The notes below the pieces were generated by a model. That model was not told the origin of the DNA. It ran no database searches and saw nothing but the letters and a program-made list of their open reading frames with translations. DNA of 64,000 bases from assembly GCA_907165275.2 (NCBI GenBank), contig OU015669.1, forward strand, positions 6,780,501 to 6,844,500, read 5' to 3'. This document shows positions 10,667 to 20,588 of the stretch, one piece after another. The stretch comes from Zygaena filipendulae. Taxonomy: Eukaryota > Arthropoda > Insecta > Lepidoptera > Zygaenidae. Made by a program: the position numbers and the translations under genes. Position 1 is the stretch's first letter, and every line of letters begins with the position of its first letter.

Positions 10667-10802
10667 TGACCGCACTCAGAGTCGTTTAATAAATAGGTAG
10701 GTAAGTACTTAATTTTAAGTAAGTAGGTACTTTAAAATCTTTACTTATAATTAAGTAGGTTAAAACCTAACCTAATTATTAAAACGACCGTGAGTGCGAC
10801 CG
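10667..10802. repeat. TAA-flanked MITE (Harbinger-like), copy 1
   Basis: Inverted ends TGACCGCACTCAGAGTCG and CGACCGTGAGTGCGACCG, flanked on each side by TAA (10664-10666, 10803-10805). The ends match two other copies at 19232-19461 and 56863-56952. A TAA/TTA target is typical of PIF/Harbinger elements. Non-coding. Confidence 0.65.
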
Positions 10803-11884
10803 TAAGCCAAATCCACGTATAACTGGTTGTGTGCACTACGCTTCGTACATGTACCTATGCTGGTCCCTATTAAATGACTATGGGTTCCAAACCGGGACAA
10901 TTTGCTTTTGACCGGACACTGGGACACCATGCTTCACACCGGGACATGTCCCGGCGTGCCGGGCGTATGGCAACCCTAAACTAGAATACTACTTGTAATC
11001 ATACATGCCCCCACTTCATGAAATGGCCGACTACATAATAAATTGGCCAATTCGATGTGGCCACGACATATCCACAACAATCTTTACAAATCCAAACATA
11101 AACAGGTATTTAGGACCGTATTTATCGACACAACTACCTAATCTTGATACACTTATAAATAACAAGTCTTTGTGTAAAAAAGGAGGTACAAATAATTTCT
11201 ACCGACCAAGTATACAACGTGTTAATGAATTAACTGAAAACCTGATACACCCCATTTAAAAAAATAAACAATATTATGATTAAAATATATTTTATGTCGA
11301 AAAAATTTATAGTTTAAAAGTTATTCAACATAAGTTTGAAGGTGACCTGTCTAGGAAACTCCAAGCGCTACGCCTGCGCCTACCGGTTCGAATTTTATTG
11401 CTGCGGGCGGCGTACGCGTCAAATATTGTATTATAAATAATTTAGACATGCGCTAATAAAAATGAAAAATATAACCTCTATTAAAACATAGTGTGAATGA
11501 TTCGCTAGTTGATTCTGAGCAAACTACTTTCTAGTTTTCAGTTAATTCATTAACACGTTGTATACATATAGTAACTTCAAACTTTTTATTTCGTCTGAGA
11601 TAGTAACAAAGTAGATAAGTGAGTAAGTACTTACTTTTTATTAGGTTTTGCAGCGGCCATTTTTTACAGCTATGTTCCTAAAACAAAAAAGGAATTATTC
11701 ACCTTGAATACTTAACCCCATTCTACAGTTTTTCTTTTCAGAACATTTATTTATTTCCGTAACAGTAGGCAGATAACTAGATACCTATCCACAGCTGTTA
11801 CCTACGATTATCCTACAAAACACATAGGTACTTGATACTAAGCTTTCATTACAACCTATGATAGATACCTAAAGATTTTCGTTC
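10803..11884. other. Intergenic DNA with degraded transposon pieces
   Basis: 10900-10980 (minus) reads AGGGTTGCCATACGCCCGGC followed by GGGACATGTCCCGG, resembling a decayed DNA-transposon end. An 84-codon ORF at 11005-11259 has no recognisable domain and is not called as a gene. Confidence 0.35.
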
Positions 11885-12080
11885 ATTGACATTGCGAGTT
11901 TGTGACCACGTAGCGCGTAATCACTGGATCTGCCGAACCGATTTTGAAAATTCTATTACTTACCTATATAAAGCTATATGGTAATCCTGAGTGACATAGC
12001 CGACATAGGCCTACTTTTTATTCCGAAAATCCCAAGGGGACTCCGAAATTACCGCGAGGGACAGCTAGTCCCTTAAATAT
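11885..12080 (-). repeat. SINE-like family A variant
   Basis: Reversed copy: TTTGTGACCACGTAGCGCG, ATCACTGGATCTGCCGAACCG, TTTTGAAAATTCTATTAC, TCCTGAGTGACATAG, ACTTTTTATTCCGAAAATCC, then ACTCCGAAATTACCGCGAGG and ACAGCTAGTC. This subtype carries the 'ACCGATTTTGAAAATTCT' middle found also at 25.8, 34.0 and 60.7 kb. Confidence 0.7.
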
Positions 12081-13124
12081 TATATTGGGCAAATTGCTAG
12101 GTACCTATATAAATCACTGCTTGAATAGTGAGTAAGCTTACATTTGTAATATTTCTACACAATAGGTATCTACTTATCTAATAGAATGCTTATTATGTAG
12201 TAAATGTAAATGGCTTACCAAAGCAGCAGTAAAAGCACGGTGAAAAGTTATAAAAAAATTAATAAACCCTATTGAACGAGACGCAGTTCGTAGTCGTACA
12301 GCTGGCGTTCGACTTAAATATGCAATGCAAGTAATGCAACCGATTGTTTTATTATGTAGGTAGGTAACCGAGATTATCGAGAAGTGAGAACCACGCAATA
12401 TGTGATACGTCCACAAATTAACTAGACTTTAGTAACTTGCAAAACGATTGGTCACTAACAAACTAACTTAGCTTCAGCAGGGACATGATTGGAGGAAGTC
12501 GCGAAACTGTTGTTTTTGGTCGGATAAATTATATATTGCATCTGCAAAGGAATTTCTACCATAATCGGAAGAGAAAACTCATAGTATTGGTTGTACGTTC
12601 TAATCTACACAAAACGGTTAATTCCCGAAAAAAATTACGATGTTGCCAGTTGATTAACAATGAAAATATTTACAGAATTGCTAGTAGTACCTAAAGTACC
12701 TATAGTAATTACCTTATCTCTGCTATTTGGTAGTACTTTAAAGTCAAGAATTTGGAAGCTTGTCGAATTGGTAAATTATTAGTTATTTATAAATGATGAC
12801 GTATACTTATTTCAAATGTTTTTAGAATAAACTAAATTAGTAAATTTCCGTTTTTTTTTTCCGCCGGGAGCGACCCAGACCGGCGGTTTTCTATGACTAT
12901 GACTTTTATTGCTAAAAAAATAATTAAAAAAAAAAAAAAAATTAGTAAAATGTAAATTTGTTTGTTTGTTACGCTTGCATTAAGTTGTCGTAAGTAATTG
13001 TGGTGAGGAGTACAAAGAAGGACATAGAACACTTTTGTGCAGGAATTCCCGTGGGAACTCCGAAATTAACCGTAAACCAAAGTACCCCTTTCGGGGAAAA
13101 CAAGTGTATGATCCACTAATCGGT
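12081..13124. other. AT-rich intergenic DNA
   Basis: A short hairpin, CCGCCGG..CCGGCGG, lies near 12862-12888, followed by a poly(A)-rich stretch. 13040-13070 is a scrap of family A (GGAATTCCCGTGGGAACTCC). No gene is recognised. Confidence 0.4.
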
Positions 13125-13490
13125 CACAAATTTATTTTTTTGGTGTTGTTTACCCCTTTCGGGGAAGGCAGAAGGAAACTTTGTCCATATAGCCAATTCA
13201 ATGGTATATTTCTTCTTCTGAAGTTATTTATGCATTTCGATGCATATGCATTTTGATGCAAATTTTCACAGTTGAACCTTAATAGGACGCTCTGTAGGAA
13301 GTTGAATAGAAAAACGAAAAACTCCCTATTTCATCTTATTTCAGTTTCCGCACACTGATCATCACAAATGGATCACTTTTATGCAAAGTCCACCATATTC
13401 ACACAATATTAATCACGATAAACTAATTTGCAATACATAAAAATAAAACTGACGTCCACTCTGCTAAAAATCCAGCCAAAATTCCTAATC
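13125..13490 (+). repeat. Interspersed repeat family B, direct copy 1
   Basis: Contains the ACCCCTTTCGGGGAAGGCAG start, TATAGCCAATTCAATGG, GCATTTCGATGCATATGC, a CAGTTTCCGCACACTGATCA block and ACAATATTAATCACGATAAA. It closely matches the inverted copy at 4680-5065. Confidence 0.65.
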
Positions 13491-13870
13491 GGTCACAAAG
13501 TTTTTTAGATTAACTTTTTTTTGGTTAAATTAAATTTACTCCTTTTGGAGTAGGCAAAGGAATCTAAGGCTGACATCTGAACTGGCTGTATATAACAGCC
13601 AGTTCAGATGTCTTTCTTTGCTGAAGTTATTTTTTATTGAAATGCATCAGTGAGATGCATTTCGATACTTTACCGGGACTTCTGGAAGCAATTCTTCACA
13701 ATCGGAACTTAATGGGATGCTCTGTAGAATCTCCCAGCGAACACACCATTTCATTATATTTCCCGGTTTCCACACACTGTTCATCACTGATGGATCAATA
13801 TTGCCACTACTTTTACTTAATATTGACCACGATAAACTTTTATCTTCTTCTTTTTTCAATATGGCAACAG
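13491..13870 (+). repeat. Interspersed repeat family B, direct copy 2 (tandem)
   Basis: A more diverged copy directly following copy 1: CTAATCGGTCACAAAG, TCCTTTTGGAGTAGGCAAAG, an inserted palindrome around ACTGGCTGTATATAACAGCCAGT, GATGCATTTCGAT, TTCACAATCGGAACTTAATG and ATTGACCACGATAAAC. An ORF of about 100 codons across it reads GCSVESPSEHTI.. and is not conserved in the sister copies. Confidence 0.6.
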
Positions 13871-14283
13871 ACGCCTTGGTTTGGTAGGCGCACTATTCAT
13901 GCCAAGCTTGGTCAGTCAGAGAAAACAGTGGACAGTTACAAATAACAAATATTTGTTAAGATAAATTACGATCAGAAGAATTATTGCTGTCATCAAGTAC
14001 TTTTCTCGTAAAAATGTTACATTTTGAAGTATTTCATGTTACATACTGCCACTGGCAACACTGCATTGGCCTATTAAGTCTGTTGGCACTTGGCATTTGA
14101 CAATCAATTGGCAGTTGGCACTTGGCTCGGCTTTGGCTTTCTCTCATTCATTCATTTTCGTCTGTGAGTGTGGACGTGGAATGTATGTGGACAACTCAAC
14201 TCAAACAAAACAACGTTTATACAAACAACAAAGAAATATAATCACTACGTTTTGGCAGTGAAACCTGAGAAGTTTTAACCACC
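13871..14283 (+). promoter_or_regulatory. 5' flank and 5' UTR of TAF12
   Basis: The interval ends at the TAF12 ATG, whose context ACCACCATGTCG is close to the animal optimum. A TTGGCACTTGGC motif recurs around 14080-14130, and CTCATTCATTCATTTTCGTCTG precedes the presumed 5' UTR. No TATA box is evident. Confidence 0.35.
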
Positions 14284-16778
14284 ATGTCGAACAACTCCAT
14301 GGGTCAGGCACCAAATATGCCGACCATAGGTGGTATCGGTCAAGGAAACATACAATACGTGAACAACTCGTTGCAGAGCCCACAGCTGCAGAGCGGGAGC
14401 ATCCAGGGCTCACCGTCGCAACACAGCCCCATGGGGACCCAGTCGCAGTCCAGCGCCAAGGTTAACACAAGTGGTGGTGGTGATCAGACTTCAGCTCAGG
14501 TAGCATGTTTTGTCCTTGCCTCGGTACACATAATGTTGTGGAGCTCAAATCGGTAACCATTAAGAACAAAACATTAAATTTTACAGTAAATGTAATAGAT
14601 ACATATTTTCATAAGTTAATTTTTTATTAATAAATTATGGTGTCTGGAAGGTAAAAAAAACAATAGATTCATTTGTGTCTGAATCAATCTGGCAAAACTC
14701 TTTTAACTTACTCATAATAACCTTATTGATTAGTTTGGAGGTAAAAAAGTTGGTACCAGAGCATCACCTGTCCTTGCACTCTACTTTTAATTATTTAAAT
14801 AAGTAATTGGTGATTAATGCAATAATGTTGATGTGTTAGGGCTTTAATGATACTAATTTGTTTTAACAGTTCCCGGGAATTGGGATTTACTTTGCCTTTA
14901 ATGTTTAGATAGTGTTTGCTTTTAGTTAATGCACAGTGCACACCCATTTAGTTAATGTTGTATCTCAAATAATTACAATTTAGTTTCAACTATATTAATA
15001 AAATAGCACCTACTTTAGAATTTCAAGGTTGTGGGTTTGAGTCTTGGTGATATCTTAATATAATATTGTACTTGTTCATTGATGATTTGCTTGTTTTAAT
15101 AAATACTCTTTTACAGCCCAAAGTATACCCGTCTTATTGTGTTACATGTCTTGACTGTTATTAGGTGTCACTCTTGACTGTTTAGTTAAAGTGTAGTGTA
15201 GTGAAGTGTAGTAGCCTGGCTGCACACAGTTTTCGGGTCCCATTCCCCAATAAGGTAAGAATATTGGGCACGCTATTCTATTGTATGGAATTGATGCTTT
15301 AATTGCTTATGAATTGACTTTATTGAGGAAATGGATGTGAAAACCGTCAGTGTGGTAAGCCTTAATCTCTCTCGTTCTTGTTAAAACAGAACAGCCAGCC
15401 TATTTGGTTGATAAATTAAAAGAAAACATACTGTTCAGTTAAAGCACATTATTTCAAATACAAACAATATGGAATTTTTCATAGTAGTATTCTCAATCTC
15501 AGGGTCTCAGCCGACCAAGGATCCAAGAGATTGTCCGTGAAGTGGACCCCACTGTCCAGCTAGACGAGGAAGTAGAGGAGCTCCTACTTCAGCTGGCTGA
15601 TGACTTCATAGACACCACTCTAAATGCTTCATGCGCTTTAGCGAAGCATAGGCATGCTTCTAGTGTGGAGCTAAAGGATGTCCAGTTGCATTTAGGTAAC
15701 AAGTTTTTTTTAACTTTCTACTATGCCAAATGTTTATAGTATGTATATATTTTATCATGTTCACAGTGCTAGAGCACACAGTCAAAAATCTTTATTCAAA
15801 ATTGTGAAGCTCTTTTTGATGTGAATAAAAATAACATTTTCATACCACCTGCTCAAAAATGTGACAATGTCCAATTACATATCACACAATCTCGATGTAA
15901 AGCAAGGCATTACGTCCCAACCCAAGGGATCCCAGTAATGTTGTATGATACTTCCAAGGGAGTAAAGTGATATGAGTTTTAAAATTTGTAGGAAAACTCT
16001 TAGCATTTATTTTTATGTGATCTGCCTGTGGTGGTCAGTTCGATTTTAGAATAAACCCTAGGGTTTATATCTCACAGTGGTATGAAAAGTAGAGTATTCA
16101 CCTCGAGGATAAAGCCTGTCTTCATCGTAAACCCCTCTCTTCATTCAGGACTACATAACTCCCTCGCTTCACTCATTAGTTAAATTTTAGAGTCTCTCCT
16201 TACACTCAGGTTCCAATATGCCGCCCGTGACGTAAGACACTGCTTTATTCCCTTGTGCATAATCTACTATTCTTTGAATTACAATTGAAAGAGTGTTTGG
16301 TGTCATAAAGCGATAGAGGGCACTTCCTAGTTTAATTGAAGTTTTTGTAATAACTGAAAGCCTGAAAGGTGATGTCACTTCGTAGTTTTATTTCAAGTTA
16401 TCGAAGTGCTACCAATTTATAGTTTAATCTAATTGGTTTTATGTGATTTTTTAGGCTAAAATTACGACCGTAACAATAAACATCTATTTGTTGGTGATTC
16501 ATTCATAGAGTTTTATTGTTTGCCTCACCCTCGGGGACCCTGGCTGGCTTCGTGGCTAACAAAGAGGAAGCCATAGAAAGAAAAAGTTCAAGGTTTTTTT
16601 TTTCTTTTTTTAATATGACATAGCTGTAAGAAATTCTTTTTTTATTACAGAAAGGCAATGGAACATGTGGATTCCAGGGTTTGGCAATGAAGAATTGCGA
16701 CCATACAAGAGGGCTACCGTCACTGAGGCTCACCGGCAACGAATGGCACTTATACGGAAGACTATTAAAAAGTATTAA
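14284..16778 (+). CDS. Taf12: Transcription initiation factor TFIID subunit 12 (TAF12), 3 exons, 178 aa
   Basis: Exons 14284-14499, 15503-15695 and 16651-16778 join through GT/AG sites (phase 0, then phase 1) to 178 aa. Residues 1-72 are a Gln/Ser/Gly/Asn-rich low-complexity N-terminus. Residues from about 75 on form the histone fold, starting LSRPRIQEIVREVDPTVQLD, with helix 2 EEVEELLLQLADDFIDTTL, then CALAKHRHASSVELKDVQLHL, and a C-terminal part with ERQWNMWIPGFGNEE and RPYKRATVTEAHRQRMALIRK. These are hallmark TAF12 blocks. TAF12 pairs with TAF4 in TFIID (and with ADA1 in SAGA) through the histone fold, contributing to promoter-bound pre-initiation complexes in the nucleus. The length is close to the roughly 160-200 aa seen in other animals. 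All conserved blocks are intact. Confidence 0.95.
15841..16266 (+). repeat. Repeat family D in TAF12 intron 2
   Basis: About 430 bases, from CATACCACCTGCTC to TGCATAATCTAC, matching in reverse orientation the block at 49134-49592. Shared segments include GACAATGTCCAATTACAT, ACGTCCCAACCCAAGGGA, CCAAGGGAGTAAAGTGAT, GGAAAACTCTTAGC, TTTATGTGATCTGCC, TATGAAAAGTAGAGTATTCA, CTCGAGGATAAAGCCTGTC and CGTGACGTAAGACA. No class can be assigned. Confidence 0.65.
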
Positions 16779-17499
16779 TGTTCTGTTTGTGTCTCACTAA
16801 TAAACTGACTGAACTAATTTGTATCTGGGGAAAGAATTTTTATAGTGAAGGAATTTTAGTGTCAGTCTACAAACTGTTTTGTGTTTACTGGCGAGGACAG
16901 AGACAATGTGTTGTGGTGAGTGCTTGATAATCGGAAATAGGTACCAATTGTCTTTGGACCGATAACCTCAATTTATTTATAAGTAAAAGTTAAGTTACAG
17001 GTGCCACCTCTGGTGGTGATAGCATGGCTGTGGTTTGGAAATTTATATTTTCATTATTTTAATTAATTTTAGTGCATTATCGTTATTTTAGGAACTATGC
17101 TTGATTCACCACAGGTGGCCTCTAGCTCCTAGTTAGTGTTACAGAATTATGTAGTTAATGGCACAGATAAAGATCTTGATGATTATGTACCCAACGGTAA
17201 AATAAATTGTACTTTAAGGCCACTTTTATAAAAATCTTTTTTCTGTTAATTTTCGCATTATCTTGTATATAAAATCAAGTGCATAAATTTAGATTGGTTA
17301 GTAAATAAGTTGGTAATAAATATTTTTAAATATGATGTTTAAAAATGTTTTTCTAATGAATAACGAAAATTTTACCACATCGCACCTCTCCTGGCAGAGC
17401 CACTAGGTGACATATGTATACACGGACAAAGGTCAATTCAGAAAAAATGATAAACCACGCTGTTCCTGCATCCAAAGAGAGTCATTTTAATCACACACG
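16779..17499. other. 3' UTR of TAF12 and intergenic DNA
   Basis: An AATAAA variant (ACTAATAAAC) at about 16796 could end the TAF12 mRNA. The rest is AT-rich without a recognisable gene. Confidence 0.4.
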
Positions 17500-17830
17500 C
17501 GTCTATAAATAGTTGACGTCATATTGAGCTCAAAAAAAATCGTCAGCTGCATCTGCGTCAGCTGCTAGGATGAACTTGTAAAAAAAACGTGAAATAAAGT
17601 AATAGTATGCCGGATGAAATTTAACTACGTGATTGTTTAGATAATTAAAAGTAAGACAACAACAATCAGCTGCTTGCGTAGTGGTGGAAAGACAGTCAGC
17701 TGAAATAGTAAAGATTTCATGCGAGCAGCTGACGCACATTCCCCCCTCTACGATGCAGCTGACGATTTTTTTTGAGCTCAGTATGACGTCAACTATTTAT
17801 GAAAAAAGTTTCACCCGGCATACTATTACT
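17500..17830. repeat. CAGCTG-rich imperfect inverted repeat
   Basis: The left arm carries ATAAATAGTTGACGTCATA, GAGCTCAAAAAAAATCGTC and AGCTGCATCTGCGTCAGCTGC; the right arm carries the complement of the same blocks near 17710-17800. AATAGTATGCCGG and its complement CCGGCATACTATT add a further shared block. Six CAGCTG hexamers lie within about 220 bases. No target duplication was identified. Confidence 0.6.
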
Positions 17831-18004
17831 TTTTTTTTACCACTTCAGCAGCCTCCCACACTAGTACCCAACTTGGTTTCCGTATAAGTCATTCGAGATC
17901 TATTAAAAAAGATGGCAAGCAATCGACATAAAAACTATGTAGGTACCTAAAATGCAACGCTACCTCCCGGGCTTATAATATAGGATAAATTTTTCGTATT
18001 CTGG

Positions 18005-18300
18005 GCATGATGATTAAATTTTAATTTTTAGTGCGTGTAGATTAATAAAAAATATTAACAAATATTTTTCCTTTTTTTACGTAGGTAAAAAAATAACGGC
18101 GATACATTGAGTTACAATTCCGTGCGACATCACATCTAGGTACATTTTATACTTACATAGTTATGACGTCGCGATCTTCCACTCCTAAACTTTAAAGAGT
18201 TTTATCTAGGTATTTTTTCAAAAATTGTTTCAATTTTTTACTATCTAATTACTATCTATCAGATAAAAAGAATTTTGATTTTTATACCTTGTCATCATGC
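18005..18300 (-). repeat. Repeat family C, diverged copy 2
   Basis: Reverse orientation relative to copy 1: GGGCATGATGATTAAATT, GTGTAGATTAATAAAAAAT, ACGGCGATACATTGAGTTA, a decayed CRE pair (GCGACATCAC and TATGACGTCGCG), CTCCTAAACTTTAAAGAG and AAGAATTTTGATTTTT. Confidence 0.6.
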
Positions 18301-18777
18301 CCATAGTAAAAAACCAAAATATGATTCCATACAAGTTGAAGTAGGTACTAAGTAGTAACGCAATTTGATAAAAAGAGAAAAACAAAAAATATTAACACGC
18401 AATTAGTGTAATTAAAATACAATATAATTTTTAAAGATAAACAAAGTACATTTGCATTTTTAACGCTAAGCAGTGCGTACATTGGTATCTAGGAAATAGG
18501 AATAATAAATCTAAAAAAATATAAAAATCCATGGAACACCTATATTATGTAACCTAATCCGTATAATATGTCAATACGAGTGCATAAAACTAGTACGAGG
18601 TGGTACCTACTACATAAATCACAAACATAATATTACCATGTTCAGTTGCCACAAAGTGACCTTAAAATTTATGAAAAAAAAAACGAAAATACAACTCAGA
18701 AATACTGGTGCAAAACAAAATCACAGCTGTGTGCTTTTTTAAGTAGGTATTATAATTAATTAGTAACCTTTTAACCT
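18301..18777. other. AT-rich intergenic DNA
   Basis: Nothing recognisable. Rich in AGGTAC/GTACCT words, which are frequent throughout this window. Confidence 0.4.
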
Positions 18778-18900
18778 AAAGGCGCGCTCACATGTCGCAT
18801 GCGAACGCGCTGTTCGCGCCTCAGCTCGCAGAAAGCGCACGAAATATACATAAAGACACAAATAAATACAGCGTTATGTCTGCACTGCTTTGGTTGAGGC

Positions 18901-19078
18901 CAGGCGCTGATCTACGGGTGGGCAGTGGGTGCATTTGCCGCCTCCCCCCTGAGGACTAAAATAGGTAGGATACCTACTTTAATCAGACCTTATTAAAATT
19001 TCTGACCCTGTAAACTCTATAAGTTTCGTGGTACAATCAAAATGGCCCCCCCTCAATCAAATCCTAGATCCGCGCCTG
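18901..19078. mobile_element. 178-bp non-autonomous hAT-like element with 8-bp target duplication
   Basis: Inverted ends CAGGCGCTGATCTA and its partner TAGATCCGCGCCTG. The exact 8-bp direct duplication GTTGAGGC lies at 18893-18900 and 19079-19086. Eight-base duplications and CAG-type ends are the signature of the hAT superfamily. No coding capacity, so movement would need a transposase from elsewhere. Confidence 0.85.
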
Positions 19079-19231
19079 GTTGAGGCGCACCAAAGAGTTG
19101 CAGTAACTGCTGATGGTCGGAGCCAGATATTGTATGACGATTGACGGGCATACATTGAAGGGTGATCCCTTACATTGCGGAGACGGAAGGTGACGTATGT
19201 AATTTGGCGTGCATTAAGCAAGAAACACTAA

Positions 19232-19461
19232 CGGCCGCACTCAGAGTCGACTTTGATTACTTAAGTATAGATTTTTAAAACAAAACTGCCGCAATCAGAG
19301 ACGTTCAGTAAATTAATGTTAATTGGCATTTAACGAGATGTAACTTAATTAGTTAAATACCAATTAACATTAATTTATTAAACTTGTCTGATTGCGGCAG
19401 TTTTGTTTTAAAAATCTATACTTAATTAAGTAATCATTAAAGTCGACTCTGAGTGCGGCGG
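19232..19461. repeat. TAA-flanked MITE (Harbinger-like), copy 2, long fold-back
   Basis: Ends CGGCCGCACTCAGAGTCGAC and GTCGACTCTGAGTGCGGCGG, flanked by TAA on both sides (19229-19231, 19462-19464). The arms remain complementary for about 100 bases, including AAAACTGCCGCAATCAGA/TCTGATTGCGGCAGTTTT, so the element could form an almost continuous hairpin. Confidence 0.8.
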
Positions 19462-20588
19462 TAAGACGCGACATACGGTTGCGGCTGATAGTCATGACTT
19501 ACAACGTACACACCGCGACGTCATCAGAGACAGCTTCGCGTCAAATTTCCGAGTCACGTAACGCCCGTGGATCACCTCATTATTTATTGATAGTGTGCAT
19601 ACTACGTACTCAATTCTGTTGGTCAGATACAGCGTAAGCCACGACTGTAAGTCGCGTCTTCGCGATTAAGACGAAAATTACAATGGAGACGTATGTGGTG
19701 TCCGTGCTCCTTTAAGATTAATCATAGGTACCTACTATATTTATAGAAACTAATACATAAAAAAAATCCAGAGAGTACCTGAACTATGGAATGTTTCAAA
19801 AACTTTTATGCCAACACGTATATTTTTAATTGCTAGGCCTCACAAACACTAATTATAGTCTTATTATTTATAGACTCGATTTGCTAATGAAAGTTGAAAC
19901 TGCATAAAAATGTATTAAAAATAATTTTGTCAGGTAATAAAAATTTATTGTTTGAACAGGACATAATTATTACGTCCTGTCCAAACAATAAATTTACGAA
20001 TTTTTTATAGATACTAGAAAGGAGCACTTTAAAATTTTGATCGACCCTTCATATGTAATTTATACCTACAATATGAATGTTATTTAAATCAGGAAACCTT
20101 AGCCTAAAATATATCATACCTAATAGGTACCTAATACTTTGTCAAAATACCATAATAATATTATGTCACGAGTCGATACTCGTTACCATAAATTAAAGAT
20201 CACAGAAACCTCAAAATTTCCCAATAAAATGCATTGTGAAAAAAACATTAGAGCAAATACACATTTAGTGGATATTTTATTATAATAGCAGCTGATAAAC
20301 CGTTAGGTCATGAGAAGTTCAATTCCCTAACGAATTATTACAATGAGAATAAAAATACGATAAGAATACTAAGAAAGTAGCTAATACCGATATTTTATTG
20401 GATTTCGAAACCACAAATTCCACCAAAATTATATCTAACATTGACTAAAAGAAGTGAAAGTTTAAACTTTCAACTTTAAGCATTACTAGGATACAGAATA
20501 CAGCTGTATCGCATTAAGTAAAAACTATAGTGCCTTGCCGCATAAGGGCTTAGTTGCTCAATTACCTAGACTAGGTACATAATTTTAT
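19462..20588. other. Intergenic DNA 3' of the unrecognised minus-strand gene
   Basis: Apart from the hairpin at 19941-19995 nothing is recognised. The right end forms the 3' flank of the gene whose stop is at 20589. Confidence 0.4.
19941..19995. repeat. Short near-perfect hairpin
   Basis: AAATTTATTGTTTGAACAGG..GTCC..AAACAATAAATTT: two 22-base arms with one mismatch around an 11-base AT loop. It could be a decayed MITE or a small hairpin RNA; nothing in the sequence decides. Confidence 0.5.

Larger units (their letters stand above)
18778..19713. mobile_element. Possible older TIR element hosting two younger insertions
   Basis: Weakly inverted ends: AAAGGCGCGCTCACATG on the left and, complemented from the right, AAAGGAGCACGGACACC. 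The interior has relatively GC-rich unique text interrupted by the hAT element at 18901-19078 and the TAA-flanked MITE at 19232-19461. No target duplication is seen, so the outer element is tentative. Confidence 0.3.

Noticed and set aside
11005..11259. 84-codon + ORF in intergenic DNA
   Set aside because: No domain, no splice context, flanked by decayed repeats; compatible with chance.
13637..13945. 102-codon + ORF
   Set aside because: Overlaps repeat family B; the reading frame is not kept in the sister copies.
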